Part shown: positions 39,974 to 50,089 of the stretch, piece by piece
Numbering within the stretch: position 1 is the stretch's first letter
Layout of the letters: the number at the start of each line of letters is the position of its first letter
The notes under the pieces: generated by a model
What the model saw: only the letters and a program-made list of their open reading frames with translations
Told to the model about the DNA's origin: nothing
Database searches by the model: none
DNA from: Paraglaciecola algarum
GTDB taxonomy: Bacteria > Pseudomonadota > Gammaproteobacteria > Enterobacterales > Alteromonadaceae
Direction: 5' to 3'
NCBI RefSeq assembly: GCF_021532655.1
Contig: NZ_JAKGAS010000002.1
Span: 496,001 to 560,000, forward strand
Length of the DNA: 64,000 nt
Program-made: the position numbers and the translations under genes

Positions 39974-40981
39974 TTAAAAAGGTTTAGGGATGAAGCCCAC
40001 TGCTTTATATACTTTGTCTAAGGTAACAGAGGCGCGTTCTGATGCTTTATCGGCACCGATTTTCATAATGCGATCTAACTCGGCTCTATCATTGCGTAAT
40101 GCGCTAAAACGCGTTTGTAATGGTTCTAGTAGCGCAACTACAGCGTCGGCCACATCACCTTTTAAGTGACCATACATTTTATCTTCGTATTGAGGAACTA
40201 AGTCGTTGATACTTGAACCTGTGACGCTTGATAATATTGTGAGTAAATTAGATACACCGGGTTTTTCTTTCGGATCAAAATAAATTCGAGCTTTTTCATC
40301 TGAATCGGTCATGGCTCGTTTGATTTTTTTAGCTACTTTTTTAGGATCTTCTAACAAGCCAATAAAATTATTGGCATTATCGTCAGACTTAGACATTTTT
40401 TTAGTGGGTTCTTGCAAGCTCATGATGCGAGCACCAAATTCAGGAATATAAGGCTCTGGAACAGTAAATGTTTTTCCATGTGTATTATTGAAACGGGCAG
40501 CTATGTCGCGAGTCAATTCTAAATGTTGCTTTTGATCATCGCCTACAGGTACTTGATCGGCTTGGTAGGCTAAAATATCAGCTGCCATTAATGTTGGATA
40601 TGTGAACAAACCTGCATTTATATTTGTTACATTACGTGCCGACTTGTCTTTAAACTGGGTCATACGATTTAGCTCGCCCATTTGGGTGTAACAGTTCATT
40701 ATCCAGCCCAACTGAGCGTGTTCAGGCACATGCGATTGCATAAAAATAGTACTTTTCTGTGGATCAATTCCACAAGCTAAATAAAGCGCAAGTCCATCTA
40801 AACATACTTCATACAAGGCTTTTGGATCTTGACGAACGGTAATTGAATGTAAGTCAACCAACATATACAAACAATCATGGGTGGTTTGCATATCAACCCA
40901 TTGACGAAGAGCGCCAATATAGTTGCCAATGGTAAGTTGTCCTGATGGCTGACAGCCGCTTAATACAATAGGTTTGCTCAT
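39974..40981 (-). CDS. trpS: tryptophanyl-tRNA synthetase
   Basis: A 335-residue class I synthetase. The HIGH-type motif is [14 protein letters not shown] (12-25), the KMSKS motif is KKMSKSDDN, and the end is [11 protein letters not shown]. It charges tRNA-Trp. It lies 35 bases downstream of rpe, in the conserved rpe-trpS neighbourhood. Confidence 0.97.
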   Translation of the reverse strand: MSKPIVLSGCQPSGQLTIGNYIGALRQWVDMQTTHDCLYMLVDLHSITVRQDPKALYEVCLDGLALYLACGIDPQKSTIFMQSHVPEHAQLGWIMNCYTQMGELNRMTQFKDKSARNVTNINAGLFTYPTLMAADILAYQADQVPVGDDQKQHLELTRDIAARFNNTHGKTFTVPEPYIPEFGARIMSLQEPTKKMSKSDDNANNFIGLLEDPKKVAKKIKRAMTDSDEKARIYFDPKEKPGVSNLLTILSSVTGSSINDLVPQYEDKMYGHLKGDVADAVVALLEPLQTRFSALRNDRAELDRIMKIGADKASERASVTLDKVYKAVGFIPKPF

Positions 40982-41016
40982 AAATTTTGGTGTCTAATTA
41001 TTTAATTTTCAAAAAA

Positions 41017-41691
41017 TTAACGACTGACTTTTGCAAGTTCTGCTCGCATTTCATCAATCACTTGGGAGTAATTGGGCTGATTAAAAATAGCAGATCCTGC
41101 CACAAACATGTCTGCTCCTGCTTCAGCAATGGCGCGAATATTATCGACTTTTACGCCACCGTCAATTTCTAATCGAATATCAAAGCCAGAATTATCAATT
41201 AAAGTGCGTATTTTTTGTAATTTAGTCAAACTTTGTGGAATAAAGCTTTGACCGCCAAACCCTGGATTAACCGACATTAATAAAATATGGTGCAGTTTGT
41301 GAAGTGTATCGTCTAAATAATGCAACGGTGTAGCAGGGTTAAACACTAAACCAGGCTTACAGCCTGAATCAATGATGAGTTGCAAACTGCGGTCAAGGTG
41401 TTGAGAGGCTTCTGGATGAAAACTAATATAACTGGCGCCAGCATCTGCAAACTGTTTGATTAAGTCATCAACTGGCTGAACCATCAAGTGCACGTCAATA
41501 TCTGCCGTTACCCCATGTTTGCGCAGCGCTTCACAAACCAAAGGTCCAACGGTTAGATTGGGTACGTAGTGGTTATCCATTACATCGAAATGCACAATAT
41601 CTGCCCCAGCCGCTAAGACTGAATCGACTTCTTCACCCAACTTGGCAAAGTTTGCTGACAAAATTGAAGGTGCAATTAAATAGGGTTTCAT
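41017..41691 (-). CDS. rpe: ribulose-phosphate 3-epimerase
   Basis: A 224-residue TIM barrel. The metal and catalytic motifs are [36 protein letters not shown] and [11 protein letters not shown]. It interconverts ribulose-5-P and xylulose-5-P. In E. coli it follows dam and precedes gph and trpS; here gph is missing and dam is separated by two plus-strand genes. Confidence 0.97.
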   Translation of the reverse strand: MKPYLIAPSILSANFAKLGEEVDSVLAAGADIVHFDVMDNHYVPNLTVGPLVCEALRKHGVTADIDVHLMVQPVDDLIKQFADAGASYISFHPEASQHLDRSLQLIIDSGCKPGLVFNPATPLHYLDDTLHKLHHILLMSVNPGFGGQSFIPQSLTKLQKIRTLIDNSGFDIRLEIDGGVKVDNIRAIAEAGADMFVAGSAIFNQPNYSQVIDEMRAELAKVSR

Positions 41692-41843
41692 AACGATAAG
41701 CTTCTAGCAAGTGTACAAATGCCAACACTTTACAGAAAAACCTCCACTGACAAAAGGGTTTGGGGCACAAATAGTTGTGCCAGAGATTAATTATCACTAA
41801 GTAATTATGAGTAGTTCATTAGTTAATTATGCGTATTGTAAAC

Positions 41844-41882
41844 TGCACCAAATAGATCTATGTGTAGCACTGAGTTGGTGCA
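41844..41882. repeat. inverted repeat in the rpe-torF intergenic region
   Basis: TGCACCAA (41844-41851) and TTGGTGCA (41875-41882) are perfect 8-base arms 23 bases apart. They lie in the 402-base gap 41692-42093, which holds no gene I can see. This may be a leader hairpin or protein site. Confidence 0.35.
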
Positions 41883-42041
41883 AGTGGTTGACCTGCCGGT
41901 AACTCCTGGAAAATGCGCTGGTTTGAGGATGGTAATTAAATTTCTTTTATATCAATGCTTTACGATTGTTTTTTTGGGCTGATTTTACTTTTGATTTTTA
42001 GGCATTAGTTTTGCCTTATACATATCAGTAAAAAATAAAAG

Positions 42042-42058
42042 TCATACTTTAAGTATGA
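42042..42058 (+). promoter_or_regulatory. palindrome upstream of the TorF-type porin gene
   Basis: TCATACT (42042-42048) and AGTATGA (42052-42058) flank TTA, 35 bases before the ATG. The perfect symmetry near the start suggests an operator, but the regulator is unknown. Confidence 0.4.
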
Positions 42059-42093
42059 TTATTAAATATTATAAATAAAGTTGGAGAACACAT

Positions 42094-42768
42094 ATGAAAA
42101 CATTAAAAATTACCTCTATAGCTGCTGCAGTTTTAGCCGCTTCAAGTTTTAGTCAAGTTGCAAACGCTGAAGTAAGTGTAAATGTTAGCGCTACAAGTAA
42201 CTACTTGTGGCGTGGTCTAGAGCAAACTGGTGGTGCTGCTGCTGTTTCTGGCGGAATCGATTATGCTTCAGATTCAGGTTTTTATGCTGGTACTTGGGCT
42301 TCAAACGCGTCCTGGGGTGACATGAAAACTGAGCTAGATTTCTACTTTGGTTTTGGTGGCGATATCAGTGACAGTGTTTCATACGATGTGGGTTATGTTT
42401 ATTTTGCTTACCCAGATTCTGTAGCTGATGAAAATGACTTTTCTGAAGTATACGCAAATATTTCTACTGGCGGTTTCACTTTTGGTGTGGCTGTATTAGC
42501 TGATTCAGAAGCCGGCGGTGACGGTGGTGAGTTTGGTGATTCAGTTTATGCTACTATTGATTACGGAATTGCTTTAGATAGCGGTGCTGAAATTGGTTTA
42601 CATCTTGGTGATTACAGCGGTGATTTCTCAACTGAATCAACAGATTTCGGTATTTCTGTAAGTAAAGATAGCATTACAGTTGGTGTGTCAAAAACTGACT
42701 TCGATGATGGCGCCGATAGTGACGATTTGAAATTCTACGTTTCTTACTCTGTAGACTTCGCTCTATAA
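42094..42768 (+). CDS. TorF-family putative porin
   Basis: A 224-residue exported protein with a signal peptide ending VANA (about 25) and the family start VNVSATSNYLWRGLEQTGG. The rest alternates short strands typical of a small outer-membrane beta-barrel, ending with an aromatic VDFAL. The TorF/Gcw_chp family is thought to be outer-membrane porins; substrate unknown. GGAG precedes the ATG and a strong terminator follows, so it is a single-gene unit. Confidence 0.88.
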   Translation: MKTLKITSIAAAVLAASSFSQVANAEVSVNVSATSNYLWRGLEQTGGAAAVSGGIDYASDSGFYAGTWASNASWGDMKTELDFYFGFGGDISDSVSYDVGYVYFAYPDSVADENDFSEVYANISTGGFTFGVAVLADSEAGGDGGEFGDSVYATIDYGIALDSGAEIGLHLGDYSGDFSTESTDFGISVSKDSITVGVSKTDFDDGADSDDLKFYVSYSVDFAL

Positions 42769-42800
42769 TTTAGTTACATAAACAAGTTATATTGTTACTA

Positions 42801-42832
42801 AGCCAACGAATGAAAGTTCGTTGGCTTTTTTG
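42801..42832 (+). terminator. Rho-independent terminator of the porin gene
   Basis: AGCCAACGAA (42801-42810) pairs with TTCGTTGGCT (42817-42826) over TGAAAG and is followed by a T run. It lies 32 bases past the stop. Confidence 0.92.
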
Positions 42833-42969
42833 TTATTTCTAGCTCTAGGTTTATTTATCATGATTGGAACTTTTCATCATCAACACGACGAATTGCTGAA
42901 CAATCAGGCTAAAGTGCAGTTGTTCAATTAATGTACGCGAGTATAATACTCTCCATTATTTAATAACAG

Positions 42970-43296
42970 ATGACAAATATGAATAGGAAGTCTAAGTCGT
43001 TTTTAAGTTTAACAGGTGTAGCTTTTGCTGCGGTGTTGAGCTTTTCTTACGCATCACCAGAACAAGGTCGATTATTTTGTCAATGTGAAGAAAATATAGC
43101 ATTTGATCATAATTTACCGCTCAGTCATCCGGTTAACCGATGTGCTTCAACCCAATCAGATGCTGTGAGTTGGGGCGCTTGGATTAGTGGTAAATCAAGT
43201 TCTTATCAATTCCACTTTATTAATTTGCTGGAGTTATTGTCTCGAACTAAAGACTACACGCAAAACGCTAGTAGCAACGCCACCCAGTCAAAATAA
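42970..43296 (+). CDS. exported protein of unknown function
   Basis: A 108-residue protein with an N-terminal hydrophobic segment (about 11-27, LSLTGVAFAAVLSFSYA) that may be a signal peptide. The mature part has three Cys (LFCQCEEN and VNRCASTQ) and a low-complexity C-terminus. ATG at 42979 (MNRKS) is an alternative start. I do not recognise a family. It is convergent with dam. Confidence 0.5.
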   Translation: MTNMNRKSKSFLSLTGVAFAAVLSFSYASPEQGRLFCQCEENIAFDHNLPLSHPVNRCASTQSDAVSWGAWISGKSSSYQFHFINLLELLSRTKDYTQNASSNATQSK

Positions 43297-43320
43297 CCTA
43301 CATTTGGCTGACATCTTTAC

Positions 43321-44157
43321 CTAGATATTCGTGGTACTCGTTGAATATAGGGCGAGTAACTCGGCTACTTTTTTTCTATTATTTGCATTTTGACTGATAA
43401 ATCGGCTGACTTGTAGTTGGGTAAGTTCAGCGTCTTGGTAAATTTCTCGGGTAAATTCGGTGTCATGATTACTAATGAGTACCGGGATCTGTCTTTTAAT
43501 TCCTGTTCTATTAGCGATGGCCGCAAGTTTTACTTGGTTATCTAAAGTAAACCCACCAGTAGCATAACTATTAAACATGGCCGTTTTGCTAATTGGCGCG
43601 TAGGGTGGATCACAATATATAACTGAGCCTTTACGTGCTTTAGAAAATACTTTTTCAAATGGGGTACAAGTAAACTCAGCTAGTTGGGATTTTTCGGCAA
43701 AAAAGTTTAATTCATTTTCGGGAAAATAAGGCTGTTTGTATTTACCAAATGGTACATTGAACCCGCCACTATTGTTGTATCGACATAATCCATTGTAGCC
43801 ATGTCTATTTAAATACAGAAAAAACACCGCCCGCTCATAAATGTCTGCACTGGCATTAAACTCTTGTCTAATTTGATAATAGCGCTGCTCTTGGTTATTT
43901 TTTGAGTTGAATAAACTACTACTGTCTTTGATATAATTATCTGATTGCTGTTTGATGATCTGGTATAAATTAATCAGGTCTGGATTGATATCGTTTAATA
44001 AATACTTAGGGTAATCAGTATTTAAAAATACCGAACCTGCGCCAACAAAAGGTTCTACTAACTTTTTGCCGGGTGGCAGTTGAGCACTAATTGCTTCAAT
44101 CAGATTATATTTTCCGCCGGCCCATTTCAAAAAGGCTCTGGTTTTCTTATTTTTCAT
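43321..44157 (-). CDS. dam: DNA adenine methylase
   Basis: A 278-residue alpha-class N6-adenine methyltransferase. The FxGxG-like SAM motif reads FLKWAGGKYNLIEAI with EPFVGAGSVFLN, and the catalytic motif is DPPY at 183-186. It methylates GATC, used in mismatch repair and replication timing. It is downstream of damX in the conserved aroK-aroB-damX-dam order. Confidence 0.95.
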   Translation of the reverse strand: MKNKKTRAFLKWAGGKYNLIEAISAQLPPGKKLVEPFVGAGSVFLNTDYPKYLLNDINPDLINLYQIIKQQSDNYIKDSSSLFNSKNNQEQRYYQIRQEFNASADIYERAVFFLYLNRHGYNGLCRYNNSGGFNVPFGKYKQPYFPENELNFFAEKSQLAEFTCTPFEKVFSKARKGSVIYCDPPYAPISKTAMFNSYATGGFTLDNQVKLAAIANRTGIKRQIPVLISNHDTEFTREIYQDAELTQLQVSRFISQNANNRKKVAELLALYSTSTTNI

Positions 44158-44291
44158 TATGTGTTGTTTTGCACTACTTACAAACTTACGGAAATTAACT
44201 ATTTATTGCACGCCAGTTTATCGCGTTTTACAACAACAGTAGTATATTTGAATTGTAACGGCCTAAGCGGCAAACAACAAATAGCTTGTGT

Positions 44292-45887
44292 CTACAAATT
44301 AGGTATTTCTTGCTGAACTTGGTTCACAGATTTAGCGAAAGGAGTATTATCCAAGAAATCGGCCGGTAATTGTTCTATTTTTAGGCGTGCTTTTTCGATA
44401 CTGGTAAAACTTTGATTGTAAATTAACACGTACCAATCACCACCGTAACGCTGGGTTTTATATAACCATAAGTGTTCGCTGAGTTTTTTGTCGGTTACGT
44501 ATTCTAGTAGCAAATCAAAATTACTCATAGCTGCAATTTGGATCACAAAACGACCCTTGTCTAAAGCCATTAAAATAGAAGAACTGTCTGTTAGTTCTTG
44601 GCTATTAATTTTAACTTGGTTCGAGTCAATTGCTTGATTACTTGCTAGTGAAGACGAAGGTAAACTTGAAGGTGAGCTAGTAGATGAAAGTGAAGATGAA
44701 ATGGGATTATTTTTAATAGTACTTTCAGTCTTATTTTCAACAAGAGGCGCTAATTCAACTACAGGGATATCCGTTACAGGATAGTCATTTAGTTGTTCTT
44801 TAGCTTGAGTATCTTCATTGCTTGACTGTGCTGAAGTGGTGATCTCTTTAACCCCTTGGGCAGCTGGTTGAAGTGATAGTTCTTCAATAGGTTGAGTCGA
44901 ATCAAAGCTTTGATTATTCTTTAGAGTAAGTTTATTGCTAGCCGTTTGCCAATCGGTCACTAACACCTCAGAACCCACCCTTAGCTCAGTACTAGAAGAA
45001 CTATCTTGTGAGTTTACCAACTCATCTATTGGTGTTTGAGGTGTGGTTTTTGTTAGTTCTAAGTTTGGGGATGTAATTTCAAGTGAGGTAATGGGTTCTA
45101 GATTGTTATTAGGTTCATGTTTGGTGATTACGTCCTCATTGAAAAGCTGTTCAACTTGGTTTACTGAGTTTGTGAATATCTGTTTGATTTGGTCGGAATA
45201 TAACCCATAAAGCAGTCCCGCGAATGAAACCAAAAATATTAAACTGATTAAACTGACAGCCGCCCATTTTTTAAATGATATTCTATGGGCTGGCGTGTTT
45301 GTATGATCAGTATTTAAGGGCTCATAAAACCCTGGTTTAGAGTTTGAAAGATGGCTTATGTTGGAAACGTTTGTATCTGAGCTGGCTGAATTAGCACTCT
45401 GTCCATTTAAAATAATAGGCTTTTCTTTAGAACGAGCGCCGAGTCCATTCTTCATTTTTTCAGCCCAGCCAGACTGGCCCATTAATAATATGTTTAAATG
45501 CTGTTTATTTTTGGCAAAGCGACTTTGTAAAACCAGTTCCCAGATCTCTTTAACTAATTTTATGGGCAGCTTATCGGCTTGAAACACACTGATCAGAACT
45601 GGGCCATCATGCTTATTTAAACTGGCTAACAGTTGGTTTAACGGTAGGTTAAAGTCTACTGACTGTTCATTGTTAATCAGTTGTCTAAACAAGGTTTCTC
45701 GGTAACTGACTAATGGAGTTAATTCGTTAGCGGTTATTAAAGCTAGGTTAGTGTCTTCATTTTGATTGCCAATGAAGCTTTCTACAACTTGTGATTGTTG
45801 TTTAACTTTGTCAGAGCAGACAAACACCAGTTGCGATGAAAAGCTGGTTAAACATTCTAGCCTGTTACTAAGTTCAGATGTCGCCAT
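44292..45887 (-). CDS. damX: cell division SPOR-domain protein DamX
   Basis: 531 residues. An N-terminal cytoplasmic domain resembles a degenerate AAA module (GPVLISVFQADKLP, no Walker A). One transmembrane helix is at about 213-235 (VSLISLIFLVSFAGLLYGLY), followed by a long Ser/Thr/Gln-rich periplasmic linker and a C-terminal SPOR domain (about 452-531, GRFVIQIAAMSNFDLLLEYV). SPOR binds denuded glycan at the septum. Context between aroB and dam secures the name. Confidence 0.9.
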   Translation of the reverse strand: MATSELSNRLECLTSFSSQLVFVCSDKVKQQSQVVESFIGNQNEDTNLALITANELTPLVSYRETLFRQLINNEQSVDFNLPLNQLLASLNKHDGPVLISVFQADKLPIKLVKEIWELVLQSRFAKNKQHLNILLMGQSGWAEKMKNGLGARSKEKPIILNGQSANSASSDTNVSNISHLSNSKPGFYEPLNTDHTNTPAHRISFKKWAAVSLISLIFLVSFAGLLYGLYSDQIKQIFTNSVNQVEQLFNEDVITKHEPNNNLEPITSLEITSPNLELTKTTPQTPIDELVNSQDSSSSTELRVGSEVLVTDWQTASNKLTLKNNQSFDSTQPIEELSLQPAAQGVKEITTSAQSSNEDTQAKEQLNDYPVTDIPVVELAPLVENKTESTIKNNPISSSLSSTSSPSSLPSSSLASNQAIDSNQVKINSQELTDSSSILMALDKGRFVIQIAAMSNFDLLLEYVTDKKLSEHLWLYKTQRYGGDWYVLIYNQSFTSIEKARLKIEQLPADFLDNTPFAKSVNQVQQEIPNL

Positions 45888-45946
45888 GAGTCCTATACCT
45901 AATTCATTAGGCCTGTTACTTGGGGAAACAGGCCTGATTTAATGAG

Positions 45947-47020
45947 CTAAGATAGAACGGTTCGTAACACTTCTTCAGGAATATCTTTAGTGATCACTGA
46001 TTTACCGATCCCTTGAGGGATAACAAATACGAGATCGCCAGCCTGCACTTTTTTATCATGACGCATGTGTTTAACAAATTCGTCAAAAAACATATCAGTT
46101 GGCGCTTTGATAGGTAAATCAAAAGCACTTAGCAAGGATTCAATGCGACTAAATTCTGACGCTTCGAGCCAATTCATCTTAGTAGCTACTGCAGAAGCAA
46201 GAACAATGCCTGCTGAGACAGCCTCTCCATGTAACCAGTTGCCATAACCTTGCTCTGCTTCGATAGCATGACCAAAAGTATGGCCTAAATTGAGTATGGC
46301 GCGCAGACCTGATTCTCTTTCATCAATGGCCACCACTTCAGCTTTAATCTCGCAACAACGGGCAACCATGTACTGTAAGGCTTGTTGATCTTGCTGTTTA
46401 ATTGCTTGTTGATTCTGTTCCAACCATTCAAAAAACGGATAATCGTAAATAATTCCATATTTGATGACTTCAGCCATGCCCGCAGAAAATTCACGAGCTG
46501 GTAATGACGATAAACTTTTGGTGTCGATAATCACCGCTTTAGGTTGATAAAACGCACCAATCATATTTTTACCTAACGGATGATTGACCGCCGTTTTGCC
46601 ACCCACTGATGAATCAACTTGAGATAACAAAGTAGTAGGTATTTGAATAAATGGAATGCCCCGTTGGAAACTTGCCGCTACAAAACCGGTTAAGTCACCA
46701 ATGACTCCACCACCTAATGCAACTAAGGTGGTATCTCTACCAGCCGACATAGCCAGTAATTGGGATATCACTGATTCAAAAGTTTGCAGGTTTTTATATT
46801 GCTCGCCGTCTGGTACTACGATTTTACTGACTTCGTAACCTTCTAAAGCTTGTAATACTTGAGGATAGAATAAAGATTCAATAACATCGTTGGTGACCAC
46901 CACCACTTTTTTAGTGGTTAAGTGTGCAGAAAGTACGTCTTTTTGCGTTAATAAATTAGCTTGAATAGAGATAGGGTAGCTACGCGCTCCCAACTCAACT
47001 TTTAATGTTGTCATTTGCAA
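45947..47020 (-). CDS. aroB: 3-dehydroquinate synthase
   Basis: 357 residues. The NAD-site VALGGGVIGDLTGFVA and the metal-site ILNLGHTFGHAIE and LHGEAVSAG motifs are present. It converts DAHP to 3-dehydroquinate in the shikimate pathway. It is 32 bases after aroK and 59 before damX. Confidence 0.97.
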   Translation of the reverse strand: MQMTTLKVELGARSYPISIQANLLTQKDVLSAHLTTKKVVVVTNDVIESLFYPQVLQALEGYEVSKIVVPDGEQYKNLQTFESVISQLLAMSAGRDTTLVALGGGVIGDLTGFVAASFQRGIPFIQIPTTLLSQVDSSVGGKTAVNHPLGKNMIGAFYQPKAVIIDTKSLSSLPAREFSAGMAEVIKYGIIYDYPFFEWLEQNQQAIKQQDQQALQYMVARCCEIKAEVVAIDERESGLRAILNLGHTFGHAIEAEQGYGNWLHGEAVSAGIVLASAVATKMNWLEASEFSRIESLLSAFDLPIKAPTDMFFDEFVKHMRHDKKVQAGDLVFVIPQGIGKSVITKDIPEEVLRTVLS

Positions 47021-47052
47021 GCGCAGCCCTATTTGGTGTGGTTAAATTAAGA

Positions 47053-47568
47053 TCACAGACCTATTTTTTCAATGATTTGATTTGCTACCGCGCGTGCGCT
47101 TTGATCATCAGTATCTACAATATAATCAGCAGCTTCTTCATACATAGGATTACGTTCTTCAGCTAATTTACGCAATACTAACTCAGGATCGTCTTTTTGT
47201 AGCAATGGACGACGTTTGTCACGCTGTGTTCTAGCAACTTGTTTATCAATAGTCGTTTGTAGATAAACTACTATGCCACGAGCTGATAATCTGTTGCGCA
47301 CATTTTTGTTAATCACTGAACCACCGCCAGTTGCTAACACTATGCCTTGTTTATCGGTAAGATCATTGATCACATTTTCTTCACGATCACGGAAACCGTC
47401 TTCACCTTCAAGATCAAATATCCAAGCGATATCTGCTCCTGAGCGTTTTTCTATTTCATGATCGGAGTCAAAGAATTCAAGATGAAGTTCATCTGCAAGG
47501 TGCCTTCCAATAGTGCTTTTACCAGCACCCATGGGGCCTATAAGGAATATATTACGTTTTTCAGCCAT
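47053..47568 (-). CDS. aroK: shikimate kinase I
   Basis: A 171-residue P-loop kinase. Walker [10 protein letters not shown] is at 11-19, the shikimate-binding Asp is in [13 protein letters not shown], and [10 protein letters not shown] and RDKRRPLLQ follow. It phosphorylates shikimate. It is first in aroK-aroB-damX-dam; the 225-base gap to pilQ contains a GGGTAG/CTACCC hairpin (47600-47627). Confidence 0.97.
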   Translation of the reverse strand: MAEKRNIFLIGPMGAGKSTIGRHLADELHLEFFDSDHEIEKRSGADIAWIFDLEGEDGFRDREENVINDLTDKQGIVLATGGGSVINKNVRNRLSARGIVVYLQTTIDKQVARTQRDKRRPLLQKDDPELVLRKLAEERNPMYEEAADYIVDTDDQSARAVANQIIEKIGL

Positions 47569-47793
47569 TTTTGCTTATTTCACAATTATTTTATTTAAGG
47601 GGTAGAGTGTGTTGTTCGGCTACCCTTTTATGGATTAACCAGACCTCGTCAAAATTTCGAGGCGGGGATTATCTCAGTTTTAACCTGAATTTTGCAAGCT
47701 TTGTAATTTTAAACTTGGATGATTCCGTTAAATAATTACAAAAAAAGGCAAATATAACCATTTCCCTTACCTTTTTACGTAAAATTAAACGAT

Positions 47794-49560
47794 TTAATTG
47801 GCGATTTGTAATTTATCCGTCAAGATCTTCGGTGTAACAAAGATTAATAATTCTCTTTTCTCTAACCTTTCTGCGGTATTTTTAAACAAATTACCCACAA
47901 CGGGTAAGTCACCTAAAAGCGGAACCTTTGATGTATCATCGGTAGACGCTTGCTGGAATATGCCTCCTAACACTATGGTTTCACCATTTTCGACTAGCAC
48001 TTGAGTGCTGATCTCTTGGGTATCAATTGCCACAGCAGGGCCTGTCGAAGTAGAAACTGTGTCTCCACGAGTATCTTGGGTAACGACTAAATCAAGAATA
48101 ATTCTATTGTCTGGGGTGATGTGGGGTATCACCTTCATGCTTAGCACCGCTTTTTTAAACTCTACTGAAGTTGCACCACTAGAGGTTGATTGTACGTATG
48201 GAATTTCAGTACCTTGCTCTATGTAGGCTTCATGCTGATTAGCTACTGTGATCCGTGGACTAGCAATAATTTCACCTTTATTTTCAGATTCTAAAGCTGA
48301 AAGTTCTAAGTCAATTATGGTGCCGTCAATTAATCGGGCAATTTGAACACCGATTCTACCTGCTGGATTAGCTACAGGTAGAGCCACATTTAATCTGTCA
48401 GATATAGAAGGAACGACCCCTGAAGCTATGGCATCTGCACCCACTATCGAACCTGAAGTACCACCATTACTAGTGCGATTACTTGCTCCCCACTGTACCC
48501 CTAATTCTTCACTAGCGTTATCTCTAACTGTCACCATACGTGATTCAATCAATACTTGTTTGATTGGAATGTCTAGTGCATCAACTAGCGCTTTTGCCTC
48601 GTCAATTGAAGCCTGTGTATCTCGTAATAAAAGTGTGTTAGTACGTTCATCAACTGAAACACTGCCTCTAGGGGTTAAAATGCTATTTTCGGTGCCTTTC
48701 AATATACTGGCTAATTCTAGGGCTTTAGCGTAATTAATTTGAATGTTTGTAGATACTAATGGCGCTAATTCAGCCACTTGTTGTTTTGATTGAAGCTGTT
48801 GGGTTTCGCGAGCAGTTAATTCTTCTGTTGGAGCGATAAGTAATATATTGCCTTCTAACCTTTTATCTAATCCTTTGATTTTTAGAATCATATCCAAGGC
48901 TTGATCCCAAGGTACACCAGATAAACTAATAGTCACATTGCCCGACACTGTGTCTGTGGTAACTAGATTGAACCCATTAACCTGAGCGATTATTTGTAAT
49001 ACTTGGCGTACCGGTACATCTTGGAAGTCTAGTGAAATAGGCTCCCCAGCAAAATCAGTTTGTGCCTCTACAGGTGTATCTTTAGTTTTTTTATTAATAT
49101 TGACAATTAAACTATTGGAAGACTTTTCGTGTTTAAAGGTGACTTTATCTTGTAATGAGAACTGGACTCGAGTTTGCTCTTCATCTTGAAAGGTTTCAAT
49201 TGTGTTAATCGGGGTAGCAAAATCAACTACATCCAAGGTGAATAGTTGGTCTTCAGCTAATTTGGTTTTAGGTAAAGTTAATAACAAGCTGTTGGATTTT
49301 TGACTTAACTGCAATTGAAATTGGTCATTGTCAAAAGTAAAAGTAGCTTGTGCTTCACCATTTGCCGTGCGACTAAATTGAATATCTTGTAATTCAGACT
49401 CAAATATGGACTCCTCCACTGGTTTAGGATCAACTAATACAGCGGATGACTCTTGGCTAAAAGATTCAAATGTCATAAAGGCAATAAAGCCGGCCAATAA
49501 CCAAATCCATTTAGAATGATTTTGGTTCAGTTTTTTGTTAAATATAAAACGTTCAGACAT
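47794..49560 (-). CDS. pilQ: type IV pilus secretin PilQ
   Basis: 588 residues from the ATG at 49560, chosen because AGGAG lies 5 bases upstream; the longer frame from 49683 reads into pilP. A signal region (about 15-35) is followed by an AMIN-type domain, secretin N domains (ISLDFQDVPVRQVLQIIAQV) and the C-terminal secretin pore (VPLLGDLPVVGNLFKNT). It forms the outer-membrane channel for the pilus. It overlaps pilP by 8 bases. Confidence 0.95.
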   Translation of the reverse strand: MSERFIFNKKLNQNHSKWIWLLAGFIAFMTFESFSQESSAVLVDPKPVEESIFESELQDIQFSRTANGEAQATFTFDNDQFQLQLSQKSNSLLLTLPKTKLAEDQLFTLDVVDFATPINTIETFQDEEQTRVQFSLQDKVTFKHEKSSNSLIVNINKKTKDTPVEAQTDFAGEPISLDFQDVPVRQVLQIIAQVNGFNLVTTDTVSGNVTISLSGVPWDQALDMILKIKGLDKRLEGNILLIAPTEELTARETQQLQSKQQVAELAPLVSTNIQINYAKALELASILKGTENSILTPRGSVSVDERTNTLLLRDTQASIDEAKALVDALDIPIKQVLIESRMVTVRDNASEELGVQWGASNRTSNGGTSGSIVGADAIASGVVPSISDRLNVALPVANPAGRIGVQIARLIDGTIIDLELSALESENKGEIIASPRITVANQHEAYIEQGTEIPYVQSTSSGATSVEFKKAVLSMKVIPHITPDNRIILDLVVTQDTRGDTVSTSTGPAVAIDTQEISTQVLVENGETIVLGGIFQQASTDDTSKVPLLGDLPVVGNLFKNTAERLEKRELLIFVTPKILTDKLQIAN

Positions 49561-50089
49561 TATTTTCTCCTGCCTTAGAAAGCATGGTGAGTGTAGCTTG
49601 TTTTTTCTGCCAACAGCCAGCACCATCGGGCAACATTTCAGTAAAAGATACTGTACCATCTTGAATTGAATCAATTTTTCCAAAAAATAACCCTAGATAA
49701 TCACCTATAGTCGCTTTAAATAAACCACCAGAGCTAGATTGGATTAGAGCCCATTTTTTACCATTAGAAAAAAACTCACCTGTGACCGATAAAGCGTCTA
49801 CACCAAATTTTTCTAATGGTTGTTTGGTACGTTTAAAGTCCGGTTGCGCGCAATTGGGTTGAGAGGCTACTTCCTTGACTTCTGCACCGGTATTTCTTGG
49901 GTGTTGAAAAGGACTGCGTAGATCTACAGCAGAATAAACAAATCTAGGTTTGCTTTCGAACTGAGGATAAGGTTCTATATTTACTGGTGTGGTTTGCTTC
50001 ACTTCGGCAATAAAAACCTGCAAGTCATCTACTTTAGCTTCACAGCCTAAAAGTAATGAAGCCGTCAGTACAACTAGAGATTTTTTCAT
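49553..50089 (-). CDS. pilP: type IV pilus lipoprotein PilP
   Basis: A 178-residue lipoprotein with lipobox LLLGC (Cys16), then a disordered stretch and a C-terminal beta domain (KWALIQSSSGGLFKATIGDY). It links the inner-membrane PilNO complex to PilQ. The start overlaps the pilO stop by one base. Confidence 0.94.
   Translation of the reverse strand: MKKSLVVLTASLLLGCEAKVDDLQVFIAEVKQTTPVNIEPYPQFESKPRFVYSAVDLRSPFQHPRNTGAEVKEVASQPNCAQPDFKRTKQPLEKFGVDALSVTGEFFSNGKKWALIQSSSGGLFKATIGDYLGLFFGKIDSIQDGTVSFTEMLPDGAGCWQKKQATLTMLSKAGENNV

Noticed and set aside
47600..47627. GGGTAG/CTACCC hairpin as a terminator between pilQ and aroK
   Set aside because: No T run on the minus-strand 3' side and a 14-base loop, so it is only mentioned under aroK.
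49561..49683. 41-codon N-terminal extension of PilQ
   Set aside because: It lies inside pilP; AGGAG directly before ATG 49560 and the charged MSERF start indicate the shorter protein.
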